A DNA stretch of 33,623 bases from contig NXFV01000298.1 of the NCBI GenBank assembly GCA_002803225.1, positions 1 to 33,623 on the forward strand, in the 5' to 3' direction. Positions 1 to 10,836 of the stretch are shown here, one piece after another (position 1 is the first letter of the stretch; each line of letters starts with the position of its first letter). Source of the stretch: Gamarada debralockiae. Lineage: Eukaryota > Ascomycota > Leotiomycetes > Helotiales > Hyphodiscaceae. The notes under the pieces are model-generated. The model did not search any database and was not told the DNA's origin. It saw only the letters and a list, made by a program, of their open reading frames with translations. The translations under genes were made by a program, and so were the position numbers.

Positions 1-1299
1 CTAACTATAGAGACAAGCACGACTATTTTACTGAGATGCCAAAGACTCACCCAGTCCTATGCACTCTTACCGGCGAGTCAACTGTCGTAAATCGCATACC
101 TGATGCAACATTCGGCCTCGCCACGTTCTCAGATTCCACCAGTGGCTCTCCAGTCCAAACAGACGAGCTGAGTCGAGAACGGTTAGAGCGGCTCTTGTTG
201 CACCGGAAGTGTGGGCTGTTAGGCGACCCTAAATGGGGCGAAACTGACCTTGTGTTCCCATTTGCGGTATATGAAGCAAAAGGTTGGAGTGGAGACTGCC
301 GCGAAGCACGCCGTCAGGGATGTCAAGGAGGAGCTTGCTACCTTGACATGCTTGATAATTTAGCGCGTATGCCTGGCCCGGTTGGCTCTACCAAAGCATA
401 TCAGACGAGGACAAGCCATCAATATCAGGTTTTTGTTCTCACATCTTTTGGCGCTCATTGGCACCTACTGGTGGGCTACCAGCGTCCGCGACAAGTGGAG
501 GAGTACGCAGGAACGGAGGGAATGAGTAAGACTGTCTATGTGCGTAACTTCTGCGTATCCTCTGCGTATCCTCTGCGTACCAGTGCAAAGTCCTGAGCTG
601 ACCAAGTTGATACAGATCTTCCAAAGAGTATGGAGTGCTCGTGCTACCAATGAGCGCGCAGCTTGGGAACTTCTGTCACTTGTTGATCAGATCCACCTGT
701 GGGCCATCACTGAGTTCCGAACTTTCGTGACCGAACATTTGAAGCCTTGGCACAAGTTCTGCGACGAAAATTACCTTTTGGATTGGAAGTCGGTCTACGA
801 TGTTAAGCCGGAGCTAAAGCGGATGCGCACTTGTAGCGAGGGCACGGATTTGCCTCTACCAAGCTGGGCTGAACTCCTCAACGATCCTATTAAACGGAAG
901 GTGCAAGCAAGAGCGCAGAACTCCTTAGCTGAAGCACTCGAAAAACATCACCATCGAAAAGGCAAAGGAAGGTGTGAAATTGAATCTGGCTGGCATTGTG
1001 GGGTAGATCAATGCTCTACTTCCCAGGAAACATATACCTCTGAAGCATTCTTGGATCACCTCCGAGACCTGCATCATTATCCAGAGGACCACCTGACCCA
1101 GATCAAGCGATGCCTTGAAGAAGATAGCAAGATAGAGCGGGAAGAGAAGCAGTGTGAAGAACTGGACGTCGGCGGAAGAGATGTTCGTGCGAGCAACAAC
1201 AAACGATGCTCTGTCGAGGAAGAGAAGTTGAACGGCAGTTCCTCAGACTCTTCGTCAGGATACATTCCAGGCCCATCCAAACGGGTGAGGGTAGCCTAG
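1..1299 (+). CDS. Fungal protein with PD-(D/E)XK-like motif and C2H2 finger, 5' partial
   Basis: The frame is open from base 3, so the gene starts left of the window; ATG 36 is probably internal. Proposed exons are 3-539 and 616-1299. The intron 540-615 has donor GTGCGT, branch CTGAC and acceptor TACAG, and splicing joins KTVY to IFQRVW in frame. Exon 1 shows a patch ending VYEAKGW, with an acidic residue upstream and E-A-K, which fits a PD-(D/E)XK nuclease-like core (inference). Exon 2 carries a C-x4-C...H-x4-H zinc-finger pattern at about 997-1075 and a charged, serine-rich tail ending PSKRVRVA. I recognise the overall architecture from uncharacterised fungal proteins, often found in large families, but no experimental function is known to me. 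The exon 1 frame alone would end at a stop just past the junction, so the intron is required for a full product. Confidence 0.68.
540..583 (+). repeat. 11-bp tandem repeat forming the 5' end of an intron
   Basis: Four 11-base units (540-550, 551-561, 562-572, 573-583) share the core TGCGTA. The middle two are identical (CTGCGTATCCT). The first unit supplies the splice donor GTGCGT. Confidence 0.8.
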
Positions 1300-1640
1300 T
1301 ACTTTCGATCCTTCCAACTTTTGCAATGTTTCCTGCAAGGCCGATGTTATGGCCTGATGGCCAGCGTGGGCCTACCCTGTTATTCTTAATGAGAACGATG
1401 AAACCCTGTAAAGTCACTTGCCTTTTCTCTCACTGTAAGCGAGCCACTAGACCCGAAGTAGGCGCGCCTCGACATAGTTTACAACTAAATGCTATGTTCA
1501 GGAGCGATGGCCACCCAATCCAGTGCATCTGGCGCTGTTTCATGCGACGGTTTTCCTAATTTCAGGGATTTACAAAAGGGCGTAAGCGACTTGCTTCGTC
1601 TACCACTATGATCTCTCTACAGTATCACGACTATTATATA
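1300..1640. other. Intergenic, no gene seen
   Basis: This is the 3' flank of the partial gene. A + frame at 1206-1559 runs through it but overlaps the real coding exon in another frame and resembles nothing known. The stretch ends at the TA flank of the MITE-like element. Confidence 0.5.
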
Positions 1641-2359
1641 TCCCTTCCCGTGTAAATGTAACACTTCCAATAGGGGCGTCAGGGGTTTGTTTACTTGGCC
1701 TGTTTTGACCCACTTTTAAACCACTTTGCACGCTCTTCACAGACCCAGATGAGCGCCGCTAGAGTAGGGGAACAGCAATACCTCTAAAACCATTAAATTC
1801 TCTATCAAAATGTATTCCAAGGATATGCCTAAGAAGTCAGAATCCTCTGCCTGTTACAACACTACCTATTATTGACTATAAAGCCCTTAAAACAGCCCTT
1901 ACAAAGTAGAATATTACAATACTTACACTTTGTCCTAATATACTTGATATCGTTTTCTTCTTTCACTCCGTCTCTAGCTTAACTACAGCAGTAATAGCGC
2001 CTCTTTAAGGCCTTAGTTCAAGAGACCAGATAGTAATTTGCAGGTGTAATTGTAGTTCAATGGAGGAGGTTTTGTGATACTTATTAATATAGATTACTTT
2101 ATTAAGGGTTTTCAGGGATATTTTTGATAAAAGAGTTAATAATACTAATTTAGAATAGAATTAACAAGCTTCTAAGTAGGGATATAGCCAACAGCTCTCT
2201 AAGATATTGTCTGTGACGGCCCTGCCCTGGCCCTCGCGCGCGATATCGAAAAATATCTTGCCATCGAGTTGGAAGTCAGATTACCTGAACCCCTCTCTTC
2301 CTCCTTCCCCGTACCACCCCCCTACCTCTTGAAAAGTGTTACATTTACATGGGAAGGGA
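1641..2359. mobile_element. MITE-like element, 719 bp, 26-bp terminal inverted repeats
   Basis: The left end 1641-1666 begins TCCCTTCCCG and ends GTAACACTT. It matches the reverse complement of the right end 2334-2359 with a single mismatch (position 10, G/A). TA dinucleotides at 1639-1640 and 2360-2361 look like a target-site duplication, which points to the Tc1/mariner superfamily (inference). No open frame of useful length lies inside, so it would be non-autonomous. The interior is AT-rich except for a GC-rich patch near 2215-2245. Its right end stops about 44 bases from the stop codon of the neighbouring pseudogene. Confidence 0.8.
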
Positions 2360-2403
2360 TATTTCTTTATATACACAATTATTTAAACAAAGTTTTTAAT
2401 TAT

Positions 2404-4724
2404 TTAATTTTTAAAACCATATCTCAATTTTCTCTTTAATGGTACCGTTTCCTCCTCAACCCCAAACCCTGCATACCTGATCCCCGTCTCCATGCTCTCT
2501 CCCGCAGCACCCATATTCCTCATCTCGCCAAACCGGACCTTCAACCCTCTCAACGTCTCTCCCACATTCTCACTCCCACCCAAGCACGCGCCCAACGCTT
2601 CCCTCCTCAGCACCCCACTCGCGGCCGTCGTGCACAACACTTGAATAAACCCGCCATCCGTCGCGCTTACTCCATTCCTTTTCAGTGCCCAAACACCTAG
2701 TGCAATACAAGGCAACACTAGGAGCAATGAGATAGAGTAAGGCAGGATCAAGTTTAGTGGTTTAGAGAAAGAGTAAATGGTTACAAGCGAGTGGATAGTG
2801 ACGTTTGTCCCAGGGTCAGACGGCGTGGACCAATACGCAAATGTAGAGATCGCGGATAGAGTCAAGTTTTGTAATAGGGAGTTCAGGAGAGGTTCGGTTA
2901 TGTTGAAAGAGATGGGGTTTGAAAGGTAGGTGAGGGTGTGGCTGCCGGTAGACTTCGGAAAGAACAGGGCAGTATTGAAGGGTGTATTGGCAATTAGGGT
3001 GTTGTTCTGTGGTCCTAAGGAAGATATGTTAATTAAACTTAGTTCTGTACGTTTGAATACGTAAAAGGAGGGGAAATAGTCAACCTTGTGTAAATACAGT
3101 CCCGTTTGATGTAAAAGATTCAGTATAATCGGCCCATCCGAGATTAGTGACCCAGCGTCTATCCCCGAAGCCAGGAATAGTAATGACGGTCTCATTAGAA
3201 GACGATGAGATGAGATGATGGCATGCGTAGGCCCCTGCTAGCGAGCTAATGCTTACTCCGAATAGGGTCATGATGTTCATGTCTCGCCACCATGAGAGAG
3301 AGATGTTTGTCCAGTTCGCGGGCGTGCTGGCGGGTCCCGGGATGGTTACTCCGGTCGTGGACAAATTAAAGTTCGCCTTTCCCGGGGGGTAGAATCCTGG
3401 AACTTCTATTTCCCAGTTGTTTTGCTGAAGAATCTGGAGAGGCTCCACTGGAGTGGTTGATACGGTGGTGTGCTGGATGTTGTTCTCATACGTGTTGAGC
3501 ATTGTGTATGTTGCTCGCCATGGGACGCAGGAGAGGTTGTATTGCGTGGCTAGGATAAGAGTGCCGCCGAAGGTTGCGGCAGAGAGTGCAATAGGTGTCA
3601 AAGTACTCGTGACAAAGGAGATGTTCATCTGGGCTGAAGAGAGCTGTGGCGGTGTAAGAGCCAAGGTTTCTGTTCTATTCTCCCACATGCCGGTGTAAAT
3701 GTTAAAGTAAAAGTTGGACGAGTTGTTGAATGTGATATTAGCCATAGAACTTTCGCATTTGAAGTACGGCCCATCGAAGGTAACTTCGTAAGAGCAGTTG
3801 GGTCCACAAGGCGATGTCATAGGTAGAGGTTTACCGCCGACTACGACGCCATTTGCCCAGCGTTGAATGGCAGGTGGATAATCTCCATACCCATGGCTGT
3901 AAATTGCATTAGTGTTTACATGAACCAGAGGGCGGAGATGGGGTCAATGGTAGAGACCGTGGGCATTACTTTACGAAAATCTTTGAATAGTTATTCACAT
4001 CTGGCTGGACATCATTAAGGGCAACAGACATGGCCTCAATTCCTGAACCATTGCCGACCTGATTTGTTTTAGTAAGTTTAGCAATACGTCCGTAATGCGA
4101 AAATCCAAGACTCGTATGCTGGGATGTGTTGGGATGTTATCTTACAAACGATGCATTGAAAATGGGAACTCTCATCATATCGAATGCGGTCCTGAACTGC
4201 GATTTTACTGTCAAGGCCCCCGGCGGGAAGCTAGTTGTGATATATGTGGTCCATATAAAGATAACCAGGGCCATCAGTATTGGCGCTTCCTTCAGGGCTG
4301 GAAAGTGAAACATAGCCGTTGGAGTGCTTCGAAGCGTGAAGAGAGCTTCTATTGTAGTGACTGGAAGTACAGACTGCCGAAGTATATACCAAAGGTACTG
4401 AACAAATATGCCGCCGAGGCATATTTGGAGACTGATTTGGAATCCCGATGCGAGGATATTGGATGCAGTGGTAACATAGGATTGTTGGACAACTTGCCCC
4501 GCTCCTTCAGCGATTTTGGAATCGAGATATCGGAAGAGAGTCAAATGAATGCTGGCAATCAGCAGAGCTACGGTGAATGTCAAGTGCTTGCCCCTTCTCA
4601 TCTGATACTAACTTGGAAACGTACCAGAAAGATAAGATGTGCCTATCAAAGTAGGAGTCCACCATCCGATTCCCCGTTTTGATAGCGTCGATCCCATAGC
4701 CTTGACCTTTTCCTTATGCATCAT
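2404..4724 (-). pseudogene. Fungal multi-pass membrane glycoprotein, frameshifted
   Basis: This belongs to a fungal family of uncharacterised membrane proteins, sometimes mislabelled 'formylmethionine deformylase-like'. From the start near 4724 (another ATG at 4721), the chain has WWTPTLIGTSYLS and a first membrane helix. An intron 4624-4568 (GTACGT...CGTAG) follows, then two more helices (LQICLGGIFVQYLWYIL; ILMALVIFIWTTYI). Next comes an intron 4145-4059 and a long Asn-glycosylation-rich outer domain with PCGPNCSYEVTFDGPYF. A last helix (SISLLLVLPCIALGVWAL) lies near the C terminus, with a cytoplasmic tail. Reading on requires frame changes at about 3983 (a TTTTCG run), about 3917, and within the overlap 3080-3195. 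Each flank still looks like protein, so I read these as disabling indels or sequencing errors rather than introns. The true N terminus may extend further upstream. Confidence 0.66.
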
Positions 4725-5937
4725 GGAGGTATCTTCCTTCAACCACCAGACCTGCGATAATGCCCGTAGGAGGTTTGCAAAAGAGAAAACGATTTGTACA
4801 ACGGAGCACCAGCAGAAGAAGATTGAAAATATATATATATATATATATATAATTTGGGGTGTTGGCATTTCGATCCTCAAGAGTCCAGGTGGGATGAAAG
4901 CCGCAATGGTGAAACCGCGCTAATGTATTGCACTTAATGCTTCAAACCTGATCGATCCAGGCAGCATCATCTGGCCCGTTCTCTGTCGGACTTAAGTATT
5001 GGCCTGGACAAGTTGTCTGCCCTCGGTATGCTAATGTACGAGGACCTGGTCTGAAACAGGATTTGAGCATGGCTGCGCAAGACATAGCACAAATTTACCA
5101 AAATTCCGCTTGATTGTCTCAGGTAAGAGCTTCGGGCTTCTTATGCCGCTGTCATGACACTAAGACAAATTACAGTGGGATCATAGCTTTTATTTAGAGA
5201 GACTGATGAAGGTAATTCTTCAACATGAATCAAAATTGTCAATAGGAAATTGCTTTTACTCTGACTTTGGATTTCGAATTCCAAGGTGCACTTTGAAGGG
5301 GAATCATGCGGGGTGGCACATGCTATAAGGTAGAATCCCATCTTGAAATCCAGACCATCAACGAGAACAAATCCAGGAACTTTTGCAGTGAAAAGAGGAA
5401 TTTGAAGGCCATAAACTGTGGCCACCCTATTAATACTGTATTAACCTTCACGTGCTCAACAGAAAGCGCCCTAAAATGCACATAATCATGAATTTTCGAC
5501 CCCTCCCCCTCCAAAAAAGGGCGCCGGGGTTGAAATTGACCGGGAAAAAAGCTCGCAGAAACACGACGTCAGCGACAGGATTGCGAGCAGAAGCTCAACA
5601 AACAAGATAAGAAAAACAGGAGTCCAATCAACTGGTCGAAACCCAACCCCCTTTCAATTGTTCACCGCTTCGCAAATCGCAGAAGAAGAGAAGCTCTTGT
5701 TGGATCGGTGATGCTCTGTCTTTAGCATCGGATTTGGAGCTTCAATTTTCCCTCTTTCAAAAAGCTTCGCGCCGTTTATCAGCGGCCGCATCAGGAACCC
5801 AAACCCAAACCACTACTGCGGGAAGCTGACTTCTACGGAATATCGCCTCAATTGATTGTGCTGATGCCCATTGCAACCTCAAAACCTGTTCCAACAACCG
5901 CAGCTCCACGTCCATTGGCAGATTTGGGACCGTCGCA
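4725..5937. other. Intergenic between divergent genes
   Basis: This stretch separates the membrane-protein pseudogene (-) from the GH63-like gene (+). Minus-strand frames at 5141-5425 and 5323-5514 overlap each other, resemble nothing I know, and lack splice context. The last 400 bases presumably hold the promoter and leader of the glycosidase; no distinct element is recognisable. Confidence 0.45.
4829..4851. repeat. (AT)n microsatellite
   Basis: This is an uninterrupted run of about eleven AT dinucleotides, upstream of the membrane-protein pseudogene. Translated on the minus strand it gives a spurious Tyr-Ile run that is unlikely to be part of the protein. Confidence 0.9.
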
Positions 5938-8900
5938 ATGGTCCGCATCGACCAACACGAGTACTTGACCGAGGAGGAGAAGCGTCTCAAAGAAGATCGT
6001 GAACGGATCAAATACTGGAAGAAATGGGGTCCCTACGTCGCAGAGAGGCAATGGGCTACAGGTAGAATACTCCGTCGTGGTCATTCGCAGATTGTGGAGC
6101 TGATACTCTCGATTCATAGTTCGCGAGGACTACAGTCCCGACGGGGATGCCTGGAGTCGTGAGTCTTCTATACGGATGGCCGTGTGTGTAGTATCCTAAC
6201 AGCTTCCGTAGATTTTCCTCACGACCATGCGCGCTCGAGAGCTTTCAGATGGGGTGAAGATGGTATTGCCGGCGTCTCGGATACGCATGGCTTTCAGAAC
6301 ATTGCTTTTGCTTTTTGGAACGAAGAAGAGTTAGTGTGCCGTGGGCTAAACAAGCTTCTTCTTGCTGACTAGTTGCAGTGACTTCCTCAAGGAACGTCTC
6401 TTTGGTTTGTCGAACCCTCAAGGAAATCATGGAGAGAGTATCAAGGAGGCGCATTTCCATCTAGACAATACCCCTACGGTTCGTCTCCCCGCCACCCATT
6501 CTGCGACCCCGCTGACAGCTTTCTAGCATTCATACATGAAATTACTGTACAAATACCCCCAAAAGAAATTTCCATACGAAGACCTCATCAAGGAGAATGC
6601 GAGGCGAGGAAAGGAGGACCGCGAATACCAGATTATTGATACCGGGGTGTTTGACGAGGACCGATACTGGGACATAGTGATCGAGACTGCGAAGGAGACT
6701 GACGAGGAGCTTCTTTTCCGAGTTACCGCATGGAATCGAGGCCCAGAGCCAGCTCCGCTGCACATCGTACCTCATGTCTGGTTCAGGAACTGCTGGGCTT
6801 GGGGCCACGAGACTCCCGACAAGAAGCCTTCTATACGCGAGATCAGCGACACGACTGCACACAGCAAGCATTACAAGCTTGGGGATCGTTATTTCCAGCT
6901 CTCCCCTTCTCCTGGAGTTGGACCCAGCGGCCAAGATGTGATGCCACAGCTTATTTTTACAGAGAACGATACGAACTACGAGTGCCTATATGATGGAAAG
7001 AACCAGCAGCCATATGTTAAGGATGCCTTCCACCGATACATTGTGGACAATGAGAAGAAGGCGGTCAATCCTAAAAAGACCGGCACAAAATCTGCAGCTT
7101 GGTTCGCATTCAACGAAGGCGGCGGAGTAGCTCCTGGAGAGTGCGCAGTGGTTCGATTCCGACTTTCGAAGAAGTACACAGGATATTTGGACGAAGAAGA
7201 GGTTGACGATATTATTGAAAAACGACGAGAGGAAGCCGACGAGTTTTATTACAGAATCAGCCCATTGCCAATGGCCGAAGATTTACGAAACATCCAAAGA
7301 CAAGCCTTTGCCGGTATGATGTGGACGAAGCAATTTTACCACTTTATTTGGGACCAATGGGCGAATGGAGACCCGGGACAGCCACCTCCCCCACCCGATC
7401 GGAAAGCTATTAGGAATGCCAATTGGAAGCACATGCATCTTGACGATATTCTTTCCATGCCGGATTCCTGGGAATACCCGTTCTTTGCGGCTTGGGATTC
7501 CGCCTTTCACTGCATTCCATTGGCCATGATCGACCCCGATTTTGCAAAGAAGCAGCTTGATTTGTTCACCCGGGAGTGGTATATGCACCCCAATGGACAA
7601 CTTCCCGCGTACGAGTGGAACTTTGGAGATGTCAATCCACCAGTTCATGCGTGGGCGACTTTCCGAACATTCAAAATCGAGCGAAAAATGTATGGCCGTC
7701 AAGATCTAGACTTCCTCGAGCGAGTTTTCCAGAAGCTCCTCCTGAACTTCACATGGTGGGTCAACCGCAAGGATTTCGACGGAAAGAACGTTTTCGAAGG
7801 AGGATTCCTCGGTTTGGATAACATTGGTCTCTTCAACCGCTCCGAGCCATTGCCCACAGGAGGTGTGCTAGAGCAAGCAGACAGTACTGGATGGATGGCC
7901 TTCTATTGCCTGTGCATGTTAAACATCGCGCTCGAATTAGCAAAGCACCGTCGGATCTACGAGGATATTGCATCGAAATTTTTCGAGCACTTCATCCTCA
8001 TTAGCGATGCTATGACATATAAGTCTGGCTCAGCAGATGAGAAGTCTTTGTGGAATGAGGAAGATGGTTTCTACTACGATGCCATATCCTGGGGTGGACC
8101 ATGGACGCAACAATTACCCATCCGATCCCTTGTTGGACTGATCCCATTGTACGCGACGTTGACTTTGGAGCCGGAACTCATCAACAAGCTACCATCGTTC
8201 AAAAAGCGTGTGGATTGGTTCATCGAGAATAGACACGATGTGGCGGAACGCAACATGGCCAGTATCCGGAAGCGCGGAAAAGACAATAGAATTCTTCTCT
8301 CACTCGTGAGCAAAGATCGTCTTGAGAAGATCCTCAAGCGTATGCTGGATGAGGACGAATTCTTCAGCGAGCACGGAATTCGTTCGCTCTCAAAATACCA
8401 TGAGAAGAATCCAGTGGCTATGGATGTCAATGGACAGGAATTTAAAGTCAGCTACATTTCTGGCGACTCGGACAGCGGGTTGTTTGGAGGCAACAGTAAT
8501 TGGCGTGGTCCTATCTGGCTCTGTGTCAACTTCTTGCTCGTCGAGTCTCTTCAAAGATTCTACATGTTCTATGGCCCGAGCTTCCAAGTCGAATGTCCAA
8601 CTGGGTCTGGGGATTATATGCATCTCGGGCACGTATCCGAAGAGATCCAGCATCGTCTCCAACACCTAATGGCTCGGGGCGATGACGGCCGACGAGCTAT
8701 CAACAACGGAAACGACATGTTGGACTTTGACCCGAACTGGAAGGATAACCTGTGGTTCTATGAGTTCTTCGATGGGGATTCCGGGCGCGGATTAGGTGCT
8801 ACGCATCAATGTGGCTGGACTGGTTTGATTGCTAGAATGATTCACGATACCGGGTATGGCCCCCTTCCCTCTCTCCCAAACCCCGTCCCCTCCACACAGA

Positions 8901-9287
8901 TACTAACGTATAACCAGCCTCTCATGCCGACTCCCCCAAACCCCACGCACGCCCTCAACAGCCATGAACCACTACTTCGACGACATCTTCACGCGGCATC
9001 TCTCTCAACCCAAAACTTCCCCGCACACCAAAATGCGTCGTTCATCAACCACGCGCTCCTTGGGCGCAAGATCGGATTTCGATCGCTCGATGAATGGCGA
9101 TGATGAGGATAAGATTAGTGTCGGGAATAGTGTGGAGACGGAGACTGTGGAACGGGAGAGGGAGAGAAGGGAGGCGGATGAGCATACGGCTAATTATGTT
9201 AGTGAGCAACTTAGTAGAGTGAGGAGTAATCAGAGCGCGGACTTTGAGACCGGGGATGAGTTTGAGGCGCAGTTGGATGGTCACTGA
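5938..9287 (+). CDS. GH63-like glycoside hydrolase (MGH1/glucosidase type)
   Basis: Exons are 5938-6061, 6120-6158, 6212-6329, 6379-6478, 6527-8853 and 8918-9287 (3078 nt, 1025 aa). All introns are GT-AG and 48-64 nt; the last contains a perfect TACTAAC branch site. The start [17 protein letters not shown] is the usual N terminus of this fungal family. Exon 5 has the (alpha/alpha)6-barrel signatures of GH63: [12 protein letters not shown], with a candidate catalytic acid at Asp451; [16 protein letters not shown]; and [19 protein letters not shown], with a candidate base at Glu873. The catalytic assignment is by analogy to bacterial GH63 enzymes such as YgjK. No signal peptide is visible, so it is probably cytosolic rather than ER glucosidase I. 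The real C terminus is the acidic, Arg/Glu-rich tail ending EAQLDGH; reading through the last intron gives a false end. The substrate is not predictable from sequence. Confidence 0.9.
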
Positions 9288-9770
9288 GGGACTGAATTGG
9301 GGGGGTGGATGGGTGGGGTTGATGAGAAATGCTTGATGATCGATGGGTTTGAATGGGTACTGTGGGGATTGAATGGGAGATGGGTGAGAGGGACCAGAGG
9401 GGTGGGGATGGAAACGTGGTCTATGTCGCTTCAACACTCACTGCCTGGCGTTCTTACAAAGGGCTGCATAAAACGAAAAGAAAATAGAGCTAGAATCCTG
9501 TAGACCGAATCAATCAAGCGCATAGATTGGCATGGCCAAATCGGATTTCCCTCTCCCACCATCCTATCCAGTCCGCTTGTTCCTTCGATCTCACCCAGAA
9601 TATCGGTCTCACGGTAGCTCAAGGCATCAGATTTCCGGAAATGCTCAATCTCTTCTAATTTCCCTCATGTACAAACAGTTATCATCCCCTTCTCCCATCC
9701 TTCCACTTCTGCTTCCTCCCAGTCCATTCCTCCCAACAAACAGACAAAGGAAAATGTTTACGAGGGTAGT
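9288..9770. other. Intergenic between convergent genes
   Basis: The 3' ends of the GH63-like gene (+) and ATP5 (-) face each other here. A G-rich stretch (9296-9420, repeated GGGTGGGG/GATGGG motifs) follows the glycosidase stop and a pyrimidine-rich stretch lies at 9680-9740. Frames seen here are shadows without family resemblance. Confidence 0.5.
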
Positions 9771-10836
9771 TTACAAGGTATCGGTAAGGAGTTTGTTCAT
9801 CTTTGCGATGCGGGAAGACACGCTGAGGTCGATTGTGCGGTCGCCGATCTCGACGACGAGGCCGCCGAGGATCTCGGGGTTGACCCGGGGGACTGTTAGC
9901 CTCTGCCAAGCCAGAACGTCTATGGGGAGATATGATAGGGTTAGGGAAAGGGAGGGAAGGGAAAGAGAGGAGGGGATATATCATACCTTGTTTGTGACCT
10001 TAAGCTTCTTTCCTTGTCCGACGTATTGTGATTTCGAGACGGCGGATTCCAGACGTGAGAGGGTCTTGTTGTCCAGAGGCTGTAATCATCAATAATCAGC
10101 ACGCCTCCCCAGGTCAAATGCCCACCCATCAAATTTCATAATCCTTTCCATGACGCCTGCCGTCCTTCAAATGACTGGGTATCCACTCACCGAAGCACTC
10201 GTAATAGTCAACTCAACCTCCCCCCTCGCTGCACTCATCAACGCCCCAAACTTCTCACAAACGCCCTTCAGCAAGCCCAACCTATTATAATCCGCCAACG
10301 TGCTCAAAAAGTTCTTCACTGTTCCCTCCTTATCCGCGCCCCCAGTATGCTTCTGCAATTCCGCTACAATCTGGCTCTTATCCTCTGCCGATAGCGTCGG
10401 TGCTTCCATGATCGCTGCGAGTTTGGGGTCTTTGTGGTAGACCTCGTTTAAGCTCGAGATGGCTTTGGCGACCGAATCGAGAGAGGAGGTCTTCACTGCT
10501 GCTGTGTACTGTTTGTTGTTAGCTGTCACATTTCAATCTCCAGGTGACGACCTCGGAAATTCTTTGCCCATCCCAGCCACGGAGCTCTAGGGAGTCCAAT
10601 TGACCCCCTCAACCCCCTTCCTTATCCCCTTCTACCCCAAAACAAAAACTTCAACATACCAAAGCAGATGCATAAGTTCCATCAAGGCCATACAGCGCAA
10701 CGGGGGGCTTGGAATCGGCCTGGGCGGGCGTAGCATAGCTTCGGAACTGTGAGCTGGCGAAGACGGCTCTGGGGACGGCGGTGCGCGCAGAAGCTGTGGC
10801 GCGGGCTGCGCTGAGGAGTGCTTGGCGGGAGAGCAT
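9771..10836 (-). CDS. ATP5: ATP synthase subunit 5 (OSCP), mitochondrial
   Basis: This is the oligomycin-sensitivity-conferring subunit of mitochondrial F1Fo ATP synthase, which links F1 to the peripheral stalk. Exons on the minus strand are 10836-10660, 10508-10191, 10079-9987 and 9902-9771 (720 nt, 239 aa, close to the family length). The N terminus [20 protein letters not shown] is an Arg/Ala/Ser-rich import presequence, probably cut near RSY-AT. The body has [16 protein letters not shown], then helices through [16 protein letters not shown], and the C-terminal hallmark [17 protein letters not shown] ending [10 protein letters not shown]. An upstream in-frame ATG (10851) would add five residues; 10836 is the better start. 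The acceptor of the last intron is uncertain: the in-frame AG at 9904-9903 inserts six residues (RLTVPR) before VNPEILGG. Confidence 0.92.

Noticed and set aside
3895..3982. An intron in the membrane-protein gene using GTAAAG and TTTACAG
   Set aside because: Splicing there breaks the phase, and the interval itself reads as protein (MPTVSTIDPISALWFM); frameshifts explain it better.
4095..4682. A 195-codon + strand frame
   Set aside because: It is antisense to the membrane-protein gene, whose minus-strand sequence has clear family signatures and splice sites; the + frame resembles nothing.
5141..5514. Two overlapping minus-strand frames upstream of the GH63-like gene
   Set aside because: There is no family resemblance, splice context or continuation; likely chance frames in intergenic DNA.
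9532..10095. A 187-codon + strand frame
   Set aside because: It is the shadow of ATP5 exons and introns on the other strand.
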